NCBI GenBank assembly: GCA_001465935.1
Contig: LNKV01000004.1
Span: 434,001 to 498,000, forward strand
Direction of reading: 5' to 3'
Source: Clarireedia homoeocarpa
Lineage: Eukaryota > Ascomycota > Leotiomycetes > Helotiales > Rutstroemiaceae
Length of the DNA stretch: 64,000 nucleotides
Position 1 is the first letter of the stretch. Every line of letters starts with the position of its first letter. Under the pieces are notes generated by a model. That model was given only the letters and a program-made list of their open reading frames with translations, ran no database searches and had not been told where the DNA came from. A program made the position numbers and the translations under genes. Positions 11,534 to 23,578 of this stretch are shown one piece after another.

Positions 11534-11657
11534 CAGTCCCTGTCGCTTCACGTAGCCAATCAGTCAGCAGATTTTACGTGATGTATCTTACGTGAGTGCT
11601 AGAGCTTACAGCATAGAGCAACAGGACTACACATATTTATCTTTGAGACCAAGTAGG
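11534..11657. mobile_element. Degenerate copy of a TA-flanked MITE family (copy 1)
   Basis: The right arm at 11619-11657 (core GGACTACACATATTTATCTT, then TGAGACCAAGTA) matches the arms of the complete element at 60963-61122. The left arm is reduced to AGTCCCTGTCGCT at 11534-11546, and its outer half is replaced by the poly(A) tract. It has no coding capacity. Confidence 0.55.
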
Positions 11658-11971
11658 GGTCAACATCCGCCGCGGGAACTACTGTAGCAATCCCTGATCC
11701 CCGTCCACAGGATGGACGTCGCTGCATCAGAACGTCTGTTGAGGTTATATTCTATCAGGTTTTCGACCAACAGACCTCTCTTTGAGATTCCGATATACAC
11801 CATTTTGAATTAATTACCATATCCGAGAGATTTAGACAATAAAATTTAGAAAGAAAAAAAACTGATGGTGGTGAAGGAGTCCTTTTTTCTTTCCTTGTGT
11901 TAAGATTTAGAGCTTTTGGAAATGGGAATGCATTTAAAATTGAATGATTGATCTATCTGAAGAACTAATTA

Positions 11972-12923
11972 CAGCAAAACCTCGATATAAGAATCGCGTT
12001 TTCCGGGGACTTTTTAAGTATATTATCGAGGTATTCTTATATCGAGGTTTTTCAGGATATACTAGTTCTTTTTGACGGTCTTCAGCGGGTAGTACACTCT
12101 ATATAGTACTTATAGGCTTCAATAGATTTAACAATAGGTGTAAATGATGCTTGGTTCGACTGTCTTGCTTGCTATCTACAGTGGGAAGGACTAGCTATAT
12201 TTATAGGCCCTTTAGACCTATTGCCTTAGGTCTCTCAAGCCTATTTGTAAGCCTAATCCACAGGCTTCGTAACCCTGAAGTCATAGGCTTTACAGGCTTC
12301 GCAAGCCTGAAGTCATAGACTTCGTAAGCCTAATTGATCACTACGACGTTCAGTTTAAAGTAGTGGGCCCCCGCCCCACCTACCCCGCTTTTAGTGGTTC
12401 CAACAGTTCTGCCTCCCTGATCCCTGATCCTTCTCTCTCTAATAGCCCTTTCGATTATATGTAAATGAGGCTTAAGCTCGCTGTCCCCAGGTAATTGTAT
12501 ATTTTGATTACCAGAGAATCCAATATATAATCGACAGATTTTACGTTGTTCAGTATTATCGAAAGCTTGACGTTTCGCTAGAACAATTGAAGAGGATAAT
12601 ATTCTAAGTATTTCAAAATAATAAAATCCTAAATAGGTACTATTGTTGATAAATTTGATAATAAAATAGTACTGTACTATAGTTGTTTTGGTAGAATCAT
12701 AGAATTGGTGTGTACAGAATAAAGCTAGAGTATTCTTATTTTTACATACTCTAATTGGCTAGCTAAGAATATTACCCCCCTGAACCCCCCTGCAAGCCAC
12801 AAATCCTTAAGAATTATTCTTATAAGGAGAATATTCTTATTTCCCATACAAAAGAGACGGAAGAAATTATTCCTATATCGAGGTTATTCTTATATCGAGG
12901 ATTCTTATAGCGAGGTTTTGCTG
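11972..12923. mobile_element. Pogo/Fot-like (Tc1-mariner) non-autonomous element, about 950 bp
   Basis: The left end CAGCAAAACCTCGATATAAG (from 11972, preceded by TA) and the right end (12901-12923) are inverted repeats of 23 bases with one mismatch. A CAGCAAAACCTCG terminus with TA targeting is known from fungal pogo-type elements. On the right the TA is not preserved (GA follows). The unit ATTCTTATATCGAGG is reiterated inside both ends (about 12030-12050 and 12865-12905). The interior has no transposase frame but holds degenerate copies of an 'AGGCTTCGTAAGCCTGAAGTC' type motif at about 12240-12335. I read it as a decayed non-autonomous copy. Confidence 0.7.
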
Positions 12924-13995
12924 GAAATATGGCATTTTCCCGATCTGGGAATCCCCTCAATGGCATTTCCTTAATTAGGACAATGCCATCAAATAAATGT
13001 GGATTTGTCTTAACCCCGGGTTTCACATAGGTATAGTTTTGGCTGAACTTCGGGACTCGCATGGAGGTGGATCCACAGATCGTAGATCTCACACCTTGCT
13101 TCTAGAGGTTGGGTTTTTGCAGTCACATCAAGGCCATATGTTACTTTTTGAAAATCTCGGTATCGATTTCTACTCTGCAAGTATTGCAATTACAGAGCTT
13201 TCTACATCACCGACAGAATTGCAGGGCACTGATTTTGGGTACTAAAGTTCTTCAAGCTCTGGGTCAGGCTTTTGAGCGGGTGGTAAAGGCTTAAGGCTTA
13301 CATATCTTTGAGCTTTTTCTCAAAAGCAATCAATGAATTAGGATGATTAGAAACATTCAAGAAGCGTCTTGCTGCCAACAGACCCGAATCTCAGTCGTCA
13401 TTATGCCGATTGTTTATGGTATAATATTTTGCAAGCTCTTGCGTCGATATTCTTGATTAATCGCATGTTTATGAGATCAAGAAAAAGAAAAAGGATGGAG
13501 AACGTCGGGTGGCTAACAATGACATAATATTCATTCTACTTCTTCTATAGTGACTGGAGTCTATCCGACAATTCTTTTCTCTAAAGTTAAAGTATAGTTC
13601 TTCTATATCAATGTAAATTTCTCCCCAAAGAAGCAGCTTGCTTAGCTTGATAAGTGCAATTCTGTCTTCTTTTGCAAAGTCAGATGCTATATGTATAATT
13701 AAGTCACCTTGAAAGGCTTACGCAGTGCTGGTTGAATTCGTGTCTGATTCTCTTCTAACTAGGTAGGAGATCTAAGCTACTTATATAGCCCAGCTCTCCT
13801 GTATTGAGGGTATTCCCGTAAGGGGCAATACCGTAGTTAGGGACTAATCCTGTAGTCCGTACGAGATTGATTCCCCTCATCCGACAGAGGACTCCACAGT
13901 TAGAGAGAAGGAAAATAAACTGTGAGAAGATGAACACCTTGATCCTCCGGCAGAATAACAGATGATCGGATCTTCTTTACCACTATTGGTATGAT
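12924..13995. other. Intergenic DNA, no gene seen
   Basis: About 1.07 kb without a convincing frame, tRNA or repeat. The short frames on both strands (up to about 80 codons) look fortuitous. Confidence 0.4.
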
Positions 13996-14621
13996 TTATG
14001 AAGGAGCAATTCCTTCAAACTGAGGGACCCCCTCGATTCCACCTTTGCCTAACCACTCAACACGATCCTTGATGAATTGCTCGACTTGTGGTCGTAACTT
14101 TGTCTCATGTAGATGAAAATCATCAACAGTGCCAATTCGCATAATTTTTACACCTGGGAATGCCTCGCCAACACGAAACATAAGAGTACCACAAGTGGAA
14201 CAAAAGTTATTAGTCATCTTTTTACCGGAAGCGATCGTTTTCGCCTGGCCGAACTGCTTCAAGTTCTCTTCGCCGCGGTTAAATCTAATATATTCATCGG
14301 CAATAGTGAAGTTGGATGCGAACATAGAAGCAGTGATCTTGCGGCAATCAGTGCAGTGGCAGACGAACGTATTAACTAGGCCAGGTCCTTCAGTCGGCTG
14401 CAGATACACACACATGTTAATATATACCTCTTAAATAATAGAAGGGCAAGATAGAGTAAGCTTAGTGAATATGAAAGACTTACGAAGACCATCTGAACAG
14501 CACCGCAGAAGCATGTAGCTGTTGCCTCATTTTCCTTGGACCAGCCATCAGGTGTAAGACCAGCCAGAGGGATATATGGCTTGTCCTTAGGCGGGCGTTC
14601 TTCAGGAGCAAGAGTAGCCAT
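13996..14621 (-). CDS. GFA/CENP-V family zinc protein (glutathione-dependent formaldehyde-activating-like)
   Basis: Two exons on the minus strand, 14621-14484 and 14397-13996, join to 179 residues; the intron has GTAAGT and TGCAG ends. The zinc-binding cysteine set of the GFA fold is complete: CFCGAVQ near residue 37, CHCTDCRK about 20 residues into exon 2 and CSTCGT further on. Bacterial GFA enzymes speed the addition of formaldehyde to glutathione. Fungal relatives are widespread, mostly uncharacterised and probably cytosolic. The length is typical for a single GFA domain with a short N-terminal extension. No partner gene is near, and the function beyond the fold is unassigned. Confidence 0.9.
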
Positions 14622-16300
14622 GGCGAATGTATAAGGATTGAGGAGGATACGCGATATAGAATGTAGAATATAGCGTGCTGACGGGCTGAGTAGATCAATG
14701 GAGTAGCTCTAACCACAAAAATAATAGGTTTCCTTTTCGATTATACTTCCCAAGGGGTTCTTTAAATACTGATTCCTCATCCGACATCTCATTATTAAGC
14801 TTCGCAACTCCGAAGCTCCGACGCCACACTAATTATTCGGTTGTATACGGAGGGGGCATACTCTGTCTACGAACTGTTTATCCAGATCGCGTCCCGCGGA
14901 GCTTCCTAATTCAGTATGGTGCCCGGTTTCCGTCTGTGAAACCTTCCTACTTGAGTATATCGCCACGTTTCCGTCTGTGCAACCTTATTCTGTCTGTGCC
15001 TGCCCCTGTTAAAGCCGTAATTGATTGTCATCCTAAGTACACACAATGTAATATCCGAATACCTTCATGTTTCATCACTTTAAATTAGCCATAGAATTGG
15101 GCCCACAAAAGCCTATCAAATTGCTACTCAGGATGCCCATAAAGGGCTCCCATTCCCATAGATTTAGATAGGTCAATCAAGTCATTTTACCCAACAGCCC
15201 CTCACATATCACATGTACAGATGGGACGAGCCAAGCATCAAATGCCGGACAAAGCGTTAATTGCCAGACAAGTCAAGCATTAATTGCCAATGCTGACAAC
15301 GCCCATATGTGGTAAGCTCAACGACTAATGCAACAAAATGTATGAATACGATGATGGCTTTTCCGAGGAGATGGAGATCGCCCATCTTCACAGGAAAAAT
15401 CCCATCTCTCGGCTGTATTCATTCAGGCATTTCAGGGATAACGGAGCTCTGTTGCTACTTTCCCATGAAAACCACACGCTCTCAGTGCCATGCTCCAGAT
15501 TGACATGCAGGACCTCAACGTGGATACGGGGATACAAGCACAGAACCCGCCCCCCCACCGGTTCACAGCTACCCGAGAATGTGGGGAAAGTATCTTAGTC
15601 ACAGCACATCACACAGTCCTACGTGGAGCACATATGCAGTCGGAGATTAGTCACGCGTTTATACTTACCAATTCTTTTGAGAATTATATGCACATACTTG
15701 GCGATTTTTGCAGGACTAATGTAGCTACCAAAGTGAGTGCTTTGGATTTGCTTCGATTGACAATATTGATGTACAAGAGTCTATATCCGGTCAAACATCT
15801 AGTCAAAATATCTAGTCAGAGTCTACTCACGTGTTATTCGCAATGCAGATACAAACAAGAAGATTGGGCCTAAAATTATGGTATAATAGAGCTCTGTCAG
15901 TGTACCTGCTTGCTGCCGCCACCCCACATAGACGCGAATTGCATATGCATCCAGATTATTCCATCGGCCGCTAAAATGCAGATCGCAGATCATTATTTTA
16001 CATAACTCATTTGCGAAGTGGGTTCCTTCGACCTAAATAGGTAATTTCAGATGTTCAACATACTTGACAGTGAATAAGCCTCTTAGATAATGTTAGATGA
16101 GAAATCATCTCGGCGTATACAGAACTTTTTGCACCGCATGGCAGTGGTCACGATCGTATCTACTATACGATGGAGCCGTAGTTGAGATGTGTTATACGAG
16201 TTGCACTTGAAGAGGAGAAATAGTACGAGATCACATCGTGTCATAGTAAAAAATCCGGAGAGAGTGGCGAGATAGTGAGAGACCAGCAGTATTCATCGAG
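14622..16300. other. Long intergenic region upstream of the tyrosinase gene
   Basis: About 1.7 kb without a supported gene. A motif like GTTTCCGTCTGTGNAACCTT occurs twice (about 14927-14985), followed by a partial third CTGTCTGTGCC. Around 15240-15290 there are imperfect repeats of CAAGCATTAATTGCCA. A 127-codon frame at 15490-15873 shows no family resemblance and I do not call it a gene. Confidence 0.4.
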
Positions 16301-16307
16301 TATAAAG
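16301..16307 (+). promoter_or_regulatory. TATA box of the tyrosinase gene
   Basis: TATAAAG lies 88 bases upstream of the ATG at 16389. The intervening leader is C/A-rich and unstructured (CATCACCAGAACATCTGCAATC before the start), as for highly expressed fungal secreted proteins. Confidence 0.55.
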
Positions 16308-16388
16308 ACTTGAACTGTCCCAACTTGAAAGAACCATCCATCAGCAACACAGATCATCAATTCAATCATCACCAGAACATCTGCAATC

Positions 16389-17701
16389 ATGACTGTCCTC
16401 AAGCTATCTGCCCTCGTCCCTGCTCTGCTCTCTGTAGCAGCAGCAATTCCTGTGACACCCCAATTCCCGCCTTCCAACATGTCACAGGGAATCGAGATTA
16501 CGTACCCAAAGGCTGATTACCCGACCAAAGAGACGGCGATTGCTGCGAATGTGGTTTTCCCTCTCGTAAAACACCCGCTTCTGGCAAATCAGACAACTTT
16601 GCAGGTTCCCTATCAAAATGAGACGGGTACTTGCAGCTATGCCAATGCTGTTGTTCGCAAGGAGTATAGCTCCTTGTCCAAGGCCCAACGATTGCAATAT
16701 ATCAACGCTGTGAAGTGCTTGATGGATAAGCCTTCCGTTGTTCCTGGTGTTCCTGCAACCCAATCCTACTACTCGGACTTTGCTTTCCTTCACATCAACT
16801 ATGCTCGTTACACCCATTTCAATGGCAACTTCTTCGGGTGGCACAGACACCACGTCTGGCTCTTCGAGCAGGCACTTCACGGCTGCGGTTTCCCCGAGGA
16901 ACTCGGAGTCCCCTATATGTACTGGCCCATGTACGGTGAACACGGTTTTGAGAACAGCACAATCTTCGACGAGAGCGAAACCAGTCTCGGTGGTAACGGA
17001 TGGCCAACTCCTTTGAGAGACGGTAACGATCGACGTGTTCCTCACGGTACTGGTGGAGGATGTGTCATGAGAGGTCCTTTCCACGATATGGTTCTCAACT
17101 TCCAATCTTTCTACGACAGATACGCTCTCCCGGGTCTTCCTGATAACTGGGCCGAGCCCGTAGAGCGTTGCTTGGACCGTGACTTGAACCAGTGGCTTCT
17201 CCAGAACAACCTCAACCAATCTATTTACGACGGTGCTCTTCGCCAACCTACTCTTGCTCTTTTCCAGAATGCCGCTGATGACCCAATGTCCTCCTTCGCT
17301 ATGCACGTCGCCGGTCACGGTGCTGTCGGTATGACCATGAACGATCTTTTCGGAGGTTAGTATTACTCCAGAGTTCTGCCAAATTCCCTGCCTCCTTACT
17401 AACTACTTCATTAGGAACCATTGATCCCTCATTCTGGCTCCACCACTCTAGCGTTGACCATCTCTGGAACCAATGGCAAGAACAAGACGAATCCCGCAGA
17501 AGCGAGTACTACGGCACTGACGTCGTCTACAACGCCGGTGGAAACCCAGTCGGACCAGACACTGTTCTCGAATTCAGCACTGTCGGCCCCCGCATCACTC
17601 TCGGTGAAGTCCAGGACCCAATGTCTGGACCTTACTGCTACAGATTTGAGGAGCCTATCTGCAAGGATGGCCGCGGTTGCCCATGGATGGATGGTCACTA
17701 A
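16389..17701 (+). CDS. Secreted tyrosinase-like copper monooxygenase
   Basis: Two exons, 16389-17355 and 17415-17701, give 417 residues. The intron starts GTTAGT and ends TTAG. Residues 1-19 are a clean signal peptide ending in AAA. The tyrosinase central domain has a CuA site in FLHINYARYTHFNGNFFGW (His135, His143, His152, then HRHH) and a CuB site in HVAGHGAVG followed by DPSFWLHHSSVDHLWNQWQ across the splice junction. The family oxidises phenols to quinones using a dicopper centre. It lacks the long C-terminal propeptide of intracellular fungal tyrosinases, which fits the short secreted class. Cys pairs (near 82, 110 and the C-terminal PYCYRFEEPICKDGRGC) probably form disulfides. The physiological substrate (melanin precursors or plant phenols) is inference. 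Confidence 0.95.
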
Positions 17702-18579
17702 GCGACAGGTCAACACTTACCTGGCCGACTACCATTTTACACCATGTGTTGAATGTCAAGAATTATTATACAAACTCGCTGTACCCATTAAGAGTTAGTA
17801 TGGTTATAAGGATCAGGTATATTAAGAGCAAATAATTGCCTAATATTACAATTAGAACTTGATAGTTGTTTTATAGAGAATCGATTTGATTATTTGATTT
17901 ATATATACATTGCCAGAAGTTGATATCAAAGTATATTATATATGAAAAACTTTTAAATAGTCTATTAGATAAGTTATGCTTGAAATTCAATGCATTATCT
18001 CAATCACATCAACGTCCACGATCATGTCCAATGCTACCGCCCGTGAACGACTATGCTCAATTTTAAGCAGTGAGATCTGATCACCTGGATAGTAACCACT
18101 AACTTTTTGGTCGTGGACATGGGTTCTTAATGCAGGGCGTGAAGCTAGATGATTAGTGATACGGAAAGCCCGGGACACGCGAGAGGAAGATTTATCACCA
18201 AGTAGTCTATAGTTGAACGAGGAGTGAAGCTTTGACGGCCCAATAGTAAGTCTTTCCATCTTAAATCCAGATACTATGATAGTCTTACGGCCAGTGTTCT
18301 CAATGCCTTCTAGAGATGCACCGATGAACTGTTAGTTCAACCTCGCCCCTGAGCCATCATCTATCGTAAGCATCACCACAACAATTGCATTTCCTACAAA
18401 TAACAGGATGAACATACTACCATTTCTTTTATAAGTCTGCTCGTTAAATGGAAATTTACATTGAAACAAGATCTTTTAGATGAATTATTCTGACGCTGCG
18501 CCATGTCGATGTCATCTCTATAAGAAACCAAATCCCGGCCAGGATAGTCATCGCGAAAGCTCCTTGAGCTTTTTCATCC
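17702..18579. other. Intergenic, partly AT-rich; no secure gene
   Basis: 17800-17990 is strongly AT-rich. A 90-codon minus-strand frame at 17987-18259 (begins MERLTIGPSKLHSS, ends DVDVIEIMH) has no introns and no family I recognise; it could be a small gene but I leave it uncalled. Confidence 0.4.
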
Positions 18580-20765
18580 TCAATCCCACTGAGGCCCCTT
18601 ACAAGCATTCTCCGCCGTCCATTCGTTGATTCTATCCACCATCCACCCCGACTTATAAACAACCTTCCCGTCTTCTGACGGTGCTTGAAAGTTGCCCAAT
18701 CTGAATGAAGTCTGCAATCTGCAAGTTTTGTCGTACCACGCCCATTGAAAGCACTCCGAATTCTTCTTGCATGCTTCACCGCACTTCTCAAAAGATTTGT
18801 ATGCTTCTTTTTCAATGCTGGACATATTTTCCCTCTTCACGTTTCCTCTTCTGACATGTTTGTTTGCTTGGGGTTCAACCTTGATGAGTGGAGCAGCACT
18901 TTCGGATTTGTCGCCTCGAAACTTCTCATCGTTCGAACTGCTTTTTTCGTCTCCATCATCCGCAGGCATTTTTTTCGGGTCGATCTTCATATGCATCGTT
19001 TTCAAATTCGGTGCTCTATCATCTGTATCTTCTGGCTCGATTTCATCGTCGTTTGACTCTTCTGAACCAATCTTTTCTGTTTTGTTTTCCTTCTTTGGTT
19101 TTGCGGTAGGCTTCTCGTCTGTCTTCTTTAATGGCACATCCTCTTTCGGTGGCGGTTTTTCTTTTTCAAGTTTTGCCTCATCAGGTTTCTTGTCCAACTT
19201 TTTCTGCTCGTCTGCCTTCTTATCCTCTGCCATTTTTGCTGCCGCCTGTTTCTCTTCATCAGCCTTCTTCTTAGCGGCCAATCTCTCCTCATTTTCTTTC
19301 TTCATGGCAGCTTCGCCTAGTTCGGGAGGTTCCTTATAAGTCGGTCCATGAGATAAGTTGTCCCAGTTATCACGCGATTCTGTGATGTGTGGCTCGACGA
19401 AGTGGAAGAAGAGCTCAGAGAATGTCGTGGCCTAGGATCCGATAAATTAGAGACGGAAGTGAGGGATGGAGGGGGGAGGTTAGCTATGCATACATTCAGA
19501 TCATTTAGAATAAGTTCCCTCTGTCTCTCGAATCTCCACACACTGCTGATTTCGTGAGGGGCTAAATGATGCATGGTTATGACTGGTTGACACCAATGAT
19601 CATTTGGACCGTAGGTAAAGGTAGACGGTTTATATCCATTGAGGAATGGGTGAGCTTGCGTTAGTTTCACACCTTGCTCCTTGAGTGCTTTCGCCAGAGC
19701 TACATCACCACAACCTGCCATACCATGAGTCTCGAATTGAAAAAAAGTATTGTCAAGGATAACCTACATTCACCATCCATCTTCGCGTCCCAGCTTGCAG
19801 CTAAACCCCTGGGCTGTTCCGGTCCCATAAGTCTGTTCATGGCAGCGTTCGAGAGAATGTATCCGCTTCCTCCATGTGCGAAGTGTGTAGGTCCCATCAT
19901 AACTCCTGCGCCCAGATATAATGGTTTGGTTGAGTCGAGTTTACTTAGCCACTGTCGCAGGTTAGCGAAAATATGACATAGCAGAGAGCAAACTTACCTG
20001 GATTAAATTTGGCCATACCACATAACTGTCCGTTTCGATAAATACATACCATCTCCCCGCCGGTCTTGCGAAGAAAGTTTGCTCGGCCATGTGGATGAAC
20101 TTGTATTTGTCCAGTCGCCACCCGCCTCTTCCATCACCCTTCTTCTTGTCTTCCTTCAATTCCGTTATGTCTTGGCCCGTTGCTTGGTACCGATGAATGT
20201 CGCGGTAAATCTTAAAGTCAGCATGCGTCTCCCGGATTTTTTGATCGACATTTTTCAAAGCATCATTGATCACGAAGGGACCAATTGTGCCCTGCAAATC
20301 AGAAAAGAACAAGATATCGGCCTCTTCGAAATATCGTAGCGTGGTTCCAAGATGAATTGCCAGTTGCGAGACTTCCTGTGCGCCGGTCTTGAAGATCACG
20401 ACAATTCCTTGGTCTCGTAGATCTATGACAGTCTTTTGCTCGATAGATTTGGGACCTGTAATGATAGGAGCATCCTGAACCGCAGCAATTGGGCATTCCA
20501 GCTGAATGGGCTTCTTAGTTGGGCAGATGGTGGGCTTCGGTGGAGGTGGACATAGAAGTCCTGTTAATTTCTGGACTTGCTGGGCACTCGTAGAGGTGTA
20601 ATTGTTCCTCGCTGGAAACTTGTTCCTTAGGTAAGAGGCAAGTTCTCGCGGATCATCGAACGCAGGGAGGATATTGCTTGGTCGTCGATGAAAGAGGACG
20701 AAAAGAATAAAGCAGAGCAGGAATACAAGATTCAAAGGAATTCCTCGAAAGATAGAGAACAACAT
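18580..20765 (-). CDS. GT31-type glycosyltransferase (type II Golgi protein) with a Lys/Glu-rich insert
   Basis: Four minus-strand exons (20765-19998, 19951-19774, 19714-19494, 19431-18580) join in frame to 672 residues. An N-terminal signal anchor (LNLVFLLCFILFVLF, residues 11-25) makes it a type II membrane protein, probably Golgi. The catalytic domain (about 110-420) shows RWYVFIETDSYVVWPNL with an E-T-D variant of the DxD sugar-nucleotide motif at about 244-246, LGAGVMMGPTHFAHGGSGY, and MDGCGDVALAKAL rebuilt across an intron. These are typical of fungal Fringe/C1GalT-like GT31 proteins. Between residues about 430 and 560 comes a hydrophilic, Lys/Glu/Asp-rich coiled-coil-like stretch. It ends in a Cys-rich module (FEKCGEACKKNSECFQWAW...CRLQTSFRLG) that looks like a PAN/apple-type domain. 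The sugar and acceptor are unknown. Confidence 0.85.
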
Positions 20766-21124
20766 GTCGCTTCATGAGGAGATGAAGAATGAGAATGGAT
20801 TGATTCCGTCGAGGACAGATATTCGCGTTCATCAAAAGGAAATCTAACTCTGAGAAAATGATAAAATGATAGAAATTTTGGGAGCGCCATAGTCGACCAC
20901 AATTCGTATGCAAGGTAAACCGGTCATGTCTCACATACTCAAGGGAGAGAGGTTTGTTAGGAAGAGTAAAGCCAACGAGATTCTCGAGAACTACAGAAGA
21001 CCTCCCGCTGTGCCGTTGGAGACGACTTGGTGTTATTCTCATCCGCCCGCAGAATCGTCGTTCTTGAATTATCGCCAAAGAGAACCACGAGCATCTTCTT
21101 ACCCATGTCATCGCTTTTGAATTG

Positions 21125-21440
21125 ATAATGAAATAAACACGTGATATATTTAAATTAAAAAGATCTTGTAAAATACTTTAAATCAAAGAATTTTTATAAA
21201 ATAATGTCTGAAACTTTGAAAATCTGTTGAGTTAGTTAAATCTTTAATTAAGAAGTGTAGCTTTTCTTAGAAGATTTCTTAATATGACAAAATTATTTTT
21301 AATATTTATATTTAAGAATATCATATATCTTTGATTTCTCTATTAAATAAAAAAGAATCGTTGAGGTAATTCAAGAAAATAACAATAATATTAATTATTG
21401 AAATACTGGAGTAGTTATTAGTAGAGAATTTTGATGATGT
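21125..21440. other. AT-rich block
   Basis: About 300 bases, clearly richer in A/T than the flanking genes, with no open frame or terminal repeats. It is consistent with a small RIP-degraded relic or a plain AT-rich spacer between the glycosyltransferase and the five-gene cluster. Confidence 0.5.
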
Positions 21441-21638
21441 TGTCGGGCGTCCTACTTCAATCAGCATCAACGATTTCCCGAAAATCTATGAGCAACCAAG
21501 GCATTATGCCTAACATGGAATACCTAAGACCGACGACATGCATGCATAAAATTTTCATCTGACTAGAAAATGCTCGAGTCTGCGTCAAAACTCCTGTGCG
21601 GGCGGGGCTTCGGAAAAGCGCACGGTATTGCGATGTAT

Positions 21639-21654
21639 CCGGTTGCGCTTCCGG
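21639..21654. promoter_or_regulatory. CCG-N10-CGG site upstream of the aldo-keto reductase
   Basis: CCGGTTGCGCTTCCGG fits an everted pair of CGG half-sites with 10 bases between, the layout read by some dimeric Zn2Cys6 regulators. It lies 184 bases upstream of the ATG at 21839. A site of the same spacing occurs at 27912-27927. Binding by the cluster's own regulator is inference. Confidence 0.4.
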
Positions 21655-21838
21655 GCATAAGGAGAAGATATGAAGGCCATGCGGAATGATGTCTATGTGG
21701 CAGTGAGACGCATCTAATGAGATAACTTATAAGTATTTGAGATAACTTATAAGTATTCGAGGTTCTCATCCAGTCCGTGTCAGTTTTCGTGCCTGGGCCA
21801 AACCCTTCTGCAAAAGCTTCTCCAATCACATATACACG

Positions 21839-23241
21839 ATGCCCTTCGATAATTCTATCAAACTGAATTCCGGATACAGCATTCCGGTTATTGGACTAGG
21901 AACATGGGTTTGTCTAACATCTCGAATGTCGAAGCAGTGGCCTAACTAACTCGCCAAAGCAATCTGGACCAAACGAAGTCAAGGAAGCTGTGGCATGCGC
22001 ATTGAAGGAAGGCTATCGTCATATAGACGCTGCAGCAGTCTACGGAAATGAAACCGAGGTTGGCGAAGGCATCAAGACATCAGGGATCGACCGGAAAGAT
22101 ATCTTTGTAGCCTCACCGAACTTCAAGATCGAAAGAGCATGGCTGACGAGGTCTATAGATCACCGGAAAGCTCTGGAACACGGATCACAAGCCGGAAGAT
22201 GTTGAACCTGCTCTGGATTCCACCTTGAAAGATCTTCAAACCGACTACTTGGATTTGTATCTGGTATGTCTTCGCTCTATTCTTTGAGAGAATCCCGCTC
22301 AATCCTCGAACAGATACACTGGCCGGTCGCATTTCCTCATTCCAAAGAACGATTTCCCGTTGACCCAGCCACGGAGGAAATCGCAGTTATTGATGTACCC
22401 ATTAAAGATACCTGGGCAGCATTAGAAGCGCTTGTTACGAAAGGGAAAGTAAGAAGTATTGGAGTGAGTAACTTCACAAAGAAGAAAATCGAAACACTCC
22501 TAGAAACGTAAGCTCATTCTCTCTTATCTTAAATTACATTTACACCAGGGTGGTGTTCCTACATACTTTGGGAAAGGACAGCTCTGGTGTGGTGTCCGAC
22601 ATTCGAAGCATTTAGCATAGTACAGTACAACAGAGGTCCTTCTAATCATCGTACTGATCGTGATGGTAGAGCGACAATCCCGCCGGCTGTGAACCAAATC
22701 GAAGCACATCCATATTTACAGCAACAAGAATTGTTAGATTGGCATAAAGTACAGGTATGGGTTGCTAAGGCTCGAGGACTGCTCGTGACTAACGTCTAGA
22801 AACCCACAGAATATCGTGGTCGAGGCATACAGCCCGTTGGGCAACAACATTTATAATCTACCTCGAGCTGTGGATGATCCGACCATAGTTTCTCTTGCAT
22901 CACATCTAGGGAAAGAGCCAGCTCAAGTCTTAATTAGCTGGGCTGTTCAAAGGGGAACCGTCGTCCTTCCAAAATCTGTTACACCTAATCGTATAAAAAG
23001 TAACCTGCAAGGTTAGTTATTGCTTTTACTTTCCCTGTCATAACACCCGAACTCACTCTTCTTAGCTTTTGAACTTCCGAGTGATGTATTTCAGAAGATA
23101 TCATCGCTCGATCGCCATCATCGCTACAACTTTCCTGCCCGTCTAGGGGTTGACATCTTCGATGAGGCGAGCCCAGAAAGTTTGAGGAAGAGTGTCGAAG
23201 AGTGGAAAGAAGCGCAAAGAAAATTACGTGCCGGAAAATGA
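21839..23241 (+). CDS. Aldo-keto reductase (AKR superfamily)
   Basis: Seven exons (21839-21907, 21960-22106, 22159-22263, 22314-22507, 22670-22754, 22810-23011, 23066-23241) join to 325 residues, the usual AKR length. The catalytic tetrad is complete: Asp46 and Tyr51 in HIDAAAVYGNE, Lys76 in ITGKLWNTD and His109 in IHWPVAF. KSVTPNRIKSNLQ near the C-terminus is the NADP-binding signature. It should reduce an aldehyde or sugar to an alcohol in the cytosol. The sequence is of the same general type as fungal glyceraldehyde/xylose reductases, but the substrate cannot be read. The fourth intron (22508-22669) is 162 bases, three times the others; all splice sites are GT..AG. It is the first gene of the five-gene block. 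Confidence 0.93.
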
Positions 23242-23578
23242 TATATCGGAAATTCCTTGTGTTTGATATCGTGAATTTGCAGCTAAATCTGGTTCTATTG
23301 GGATGACATGCGGGGCAATACAATCTACACTTTTAGATCTGGAATCCCGTTGCTACATTATCTCTGAGCATGTAAATATGCGTGTCTGACAATCGGTCTT
23401 CCCCACGATTAGCCCCACAACTATTATTATGGAGAGACTCTGCTTTAGGTCTGTCGCTAACCAATTCTGCTATCTTTCGGAGTAGTCCATACCGAAATGT
23501 ACAAATAAATTGCTGTTCGCCCACATGTTTTCCTTCTAAAGTTTTATCTGGCTACGCACACATCAGCTACCTACCAGA

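Noticed and set aside
15490..15873. 127-codon plus-strand frame upstream of the tyrosinase
   Set aside because: No splice structure, motif or composition typical of coding DNA.
17987..18259. 90-codon minus-strand frame
   Set aside because: Possible small gene, but no family, no introns and AT-rich surroundings; evidence too thin to call.
22107..22205. Apparent frameshift and stop in the aldo-keto reductase
   Set aside because: Removal of a 52-base GT..AG intron (22107-22158) restores the catalytic Lys motif and the frame.
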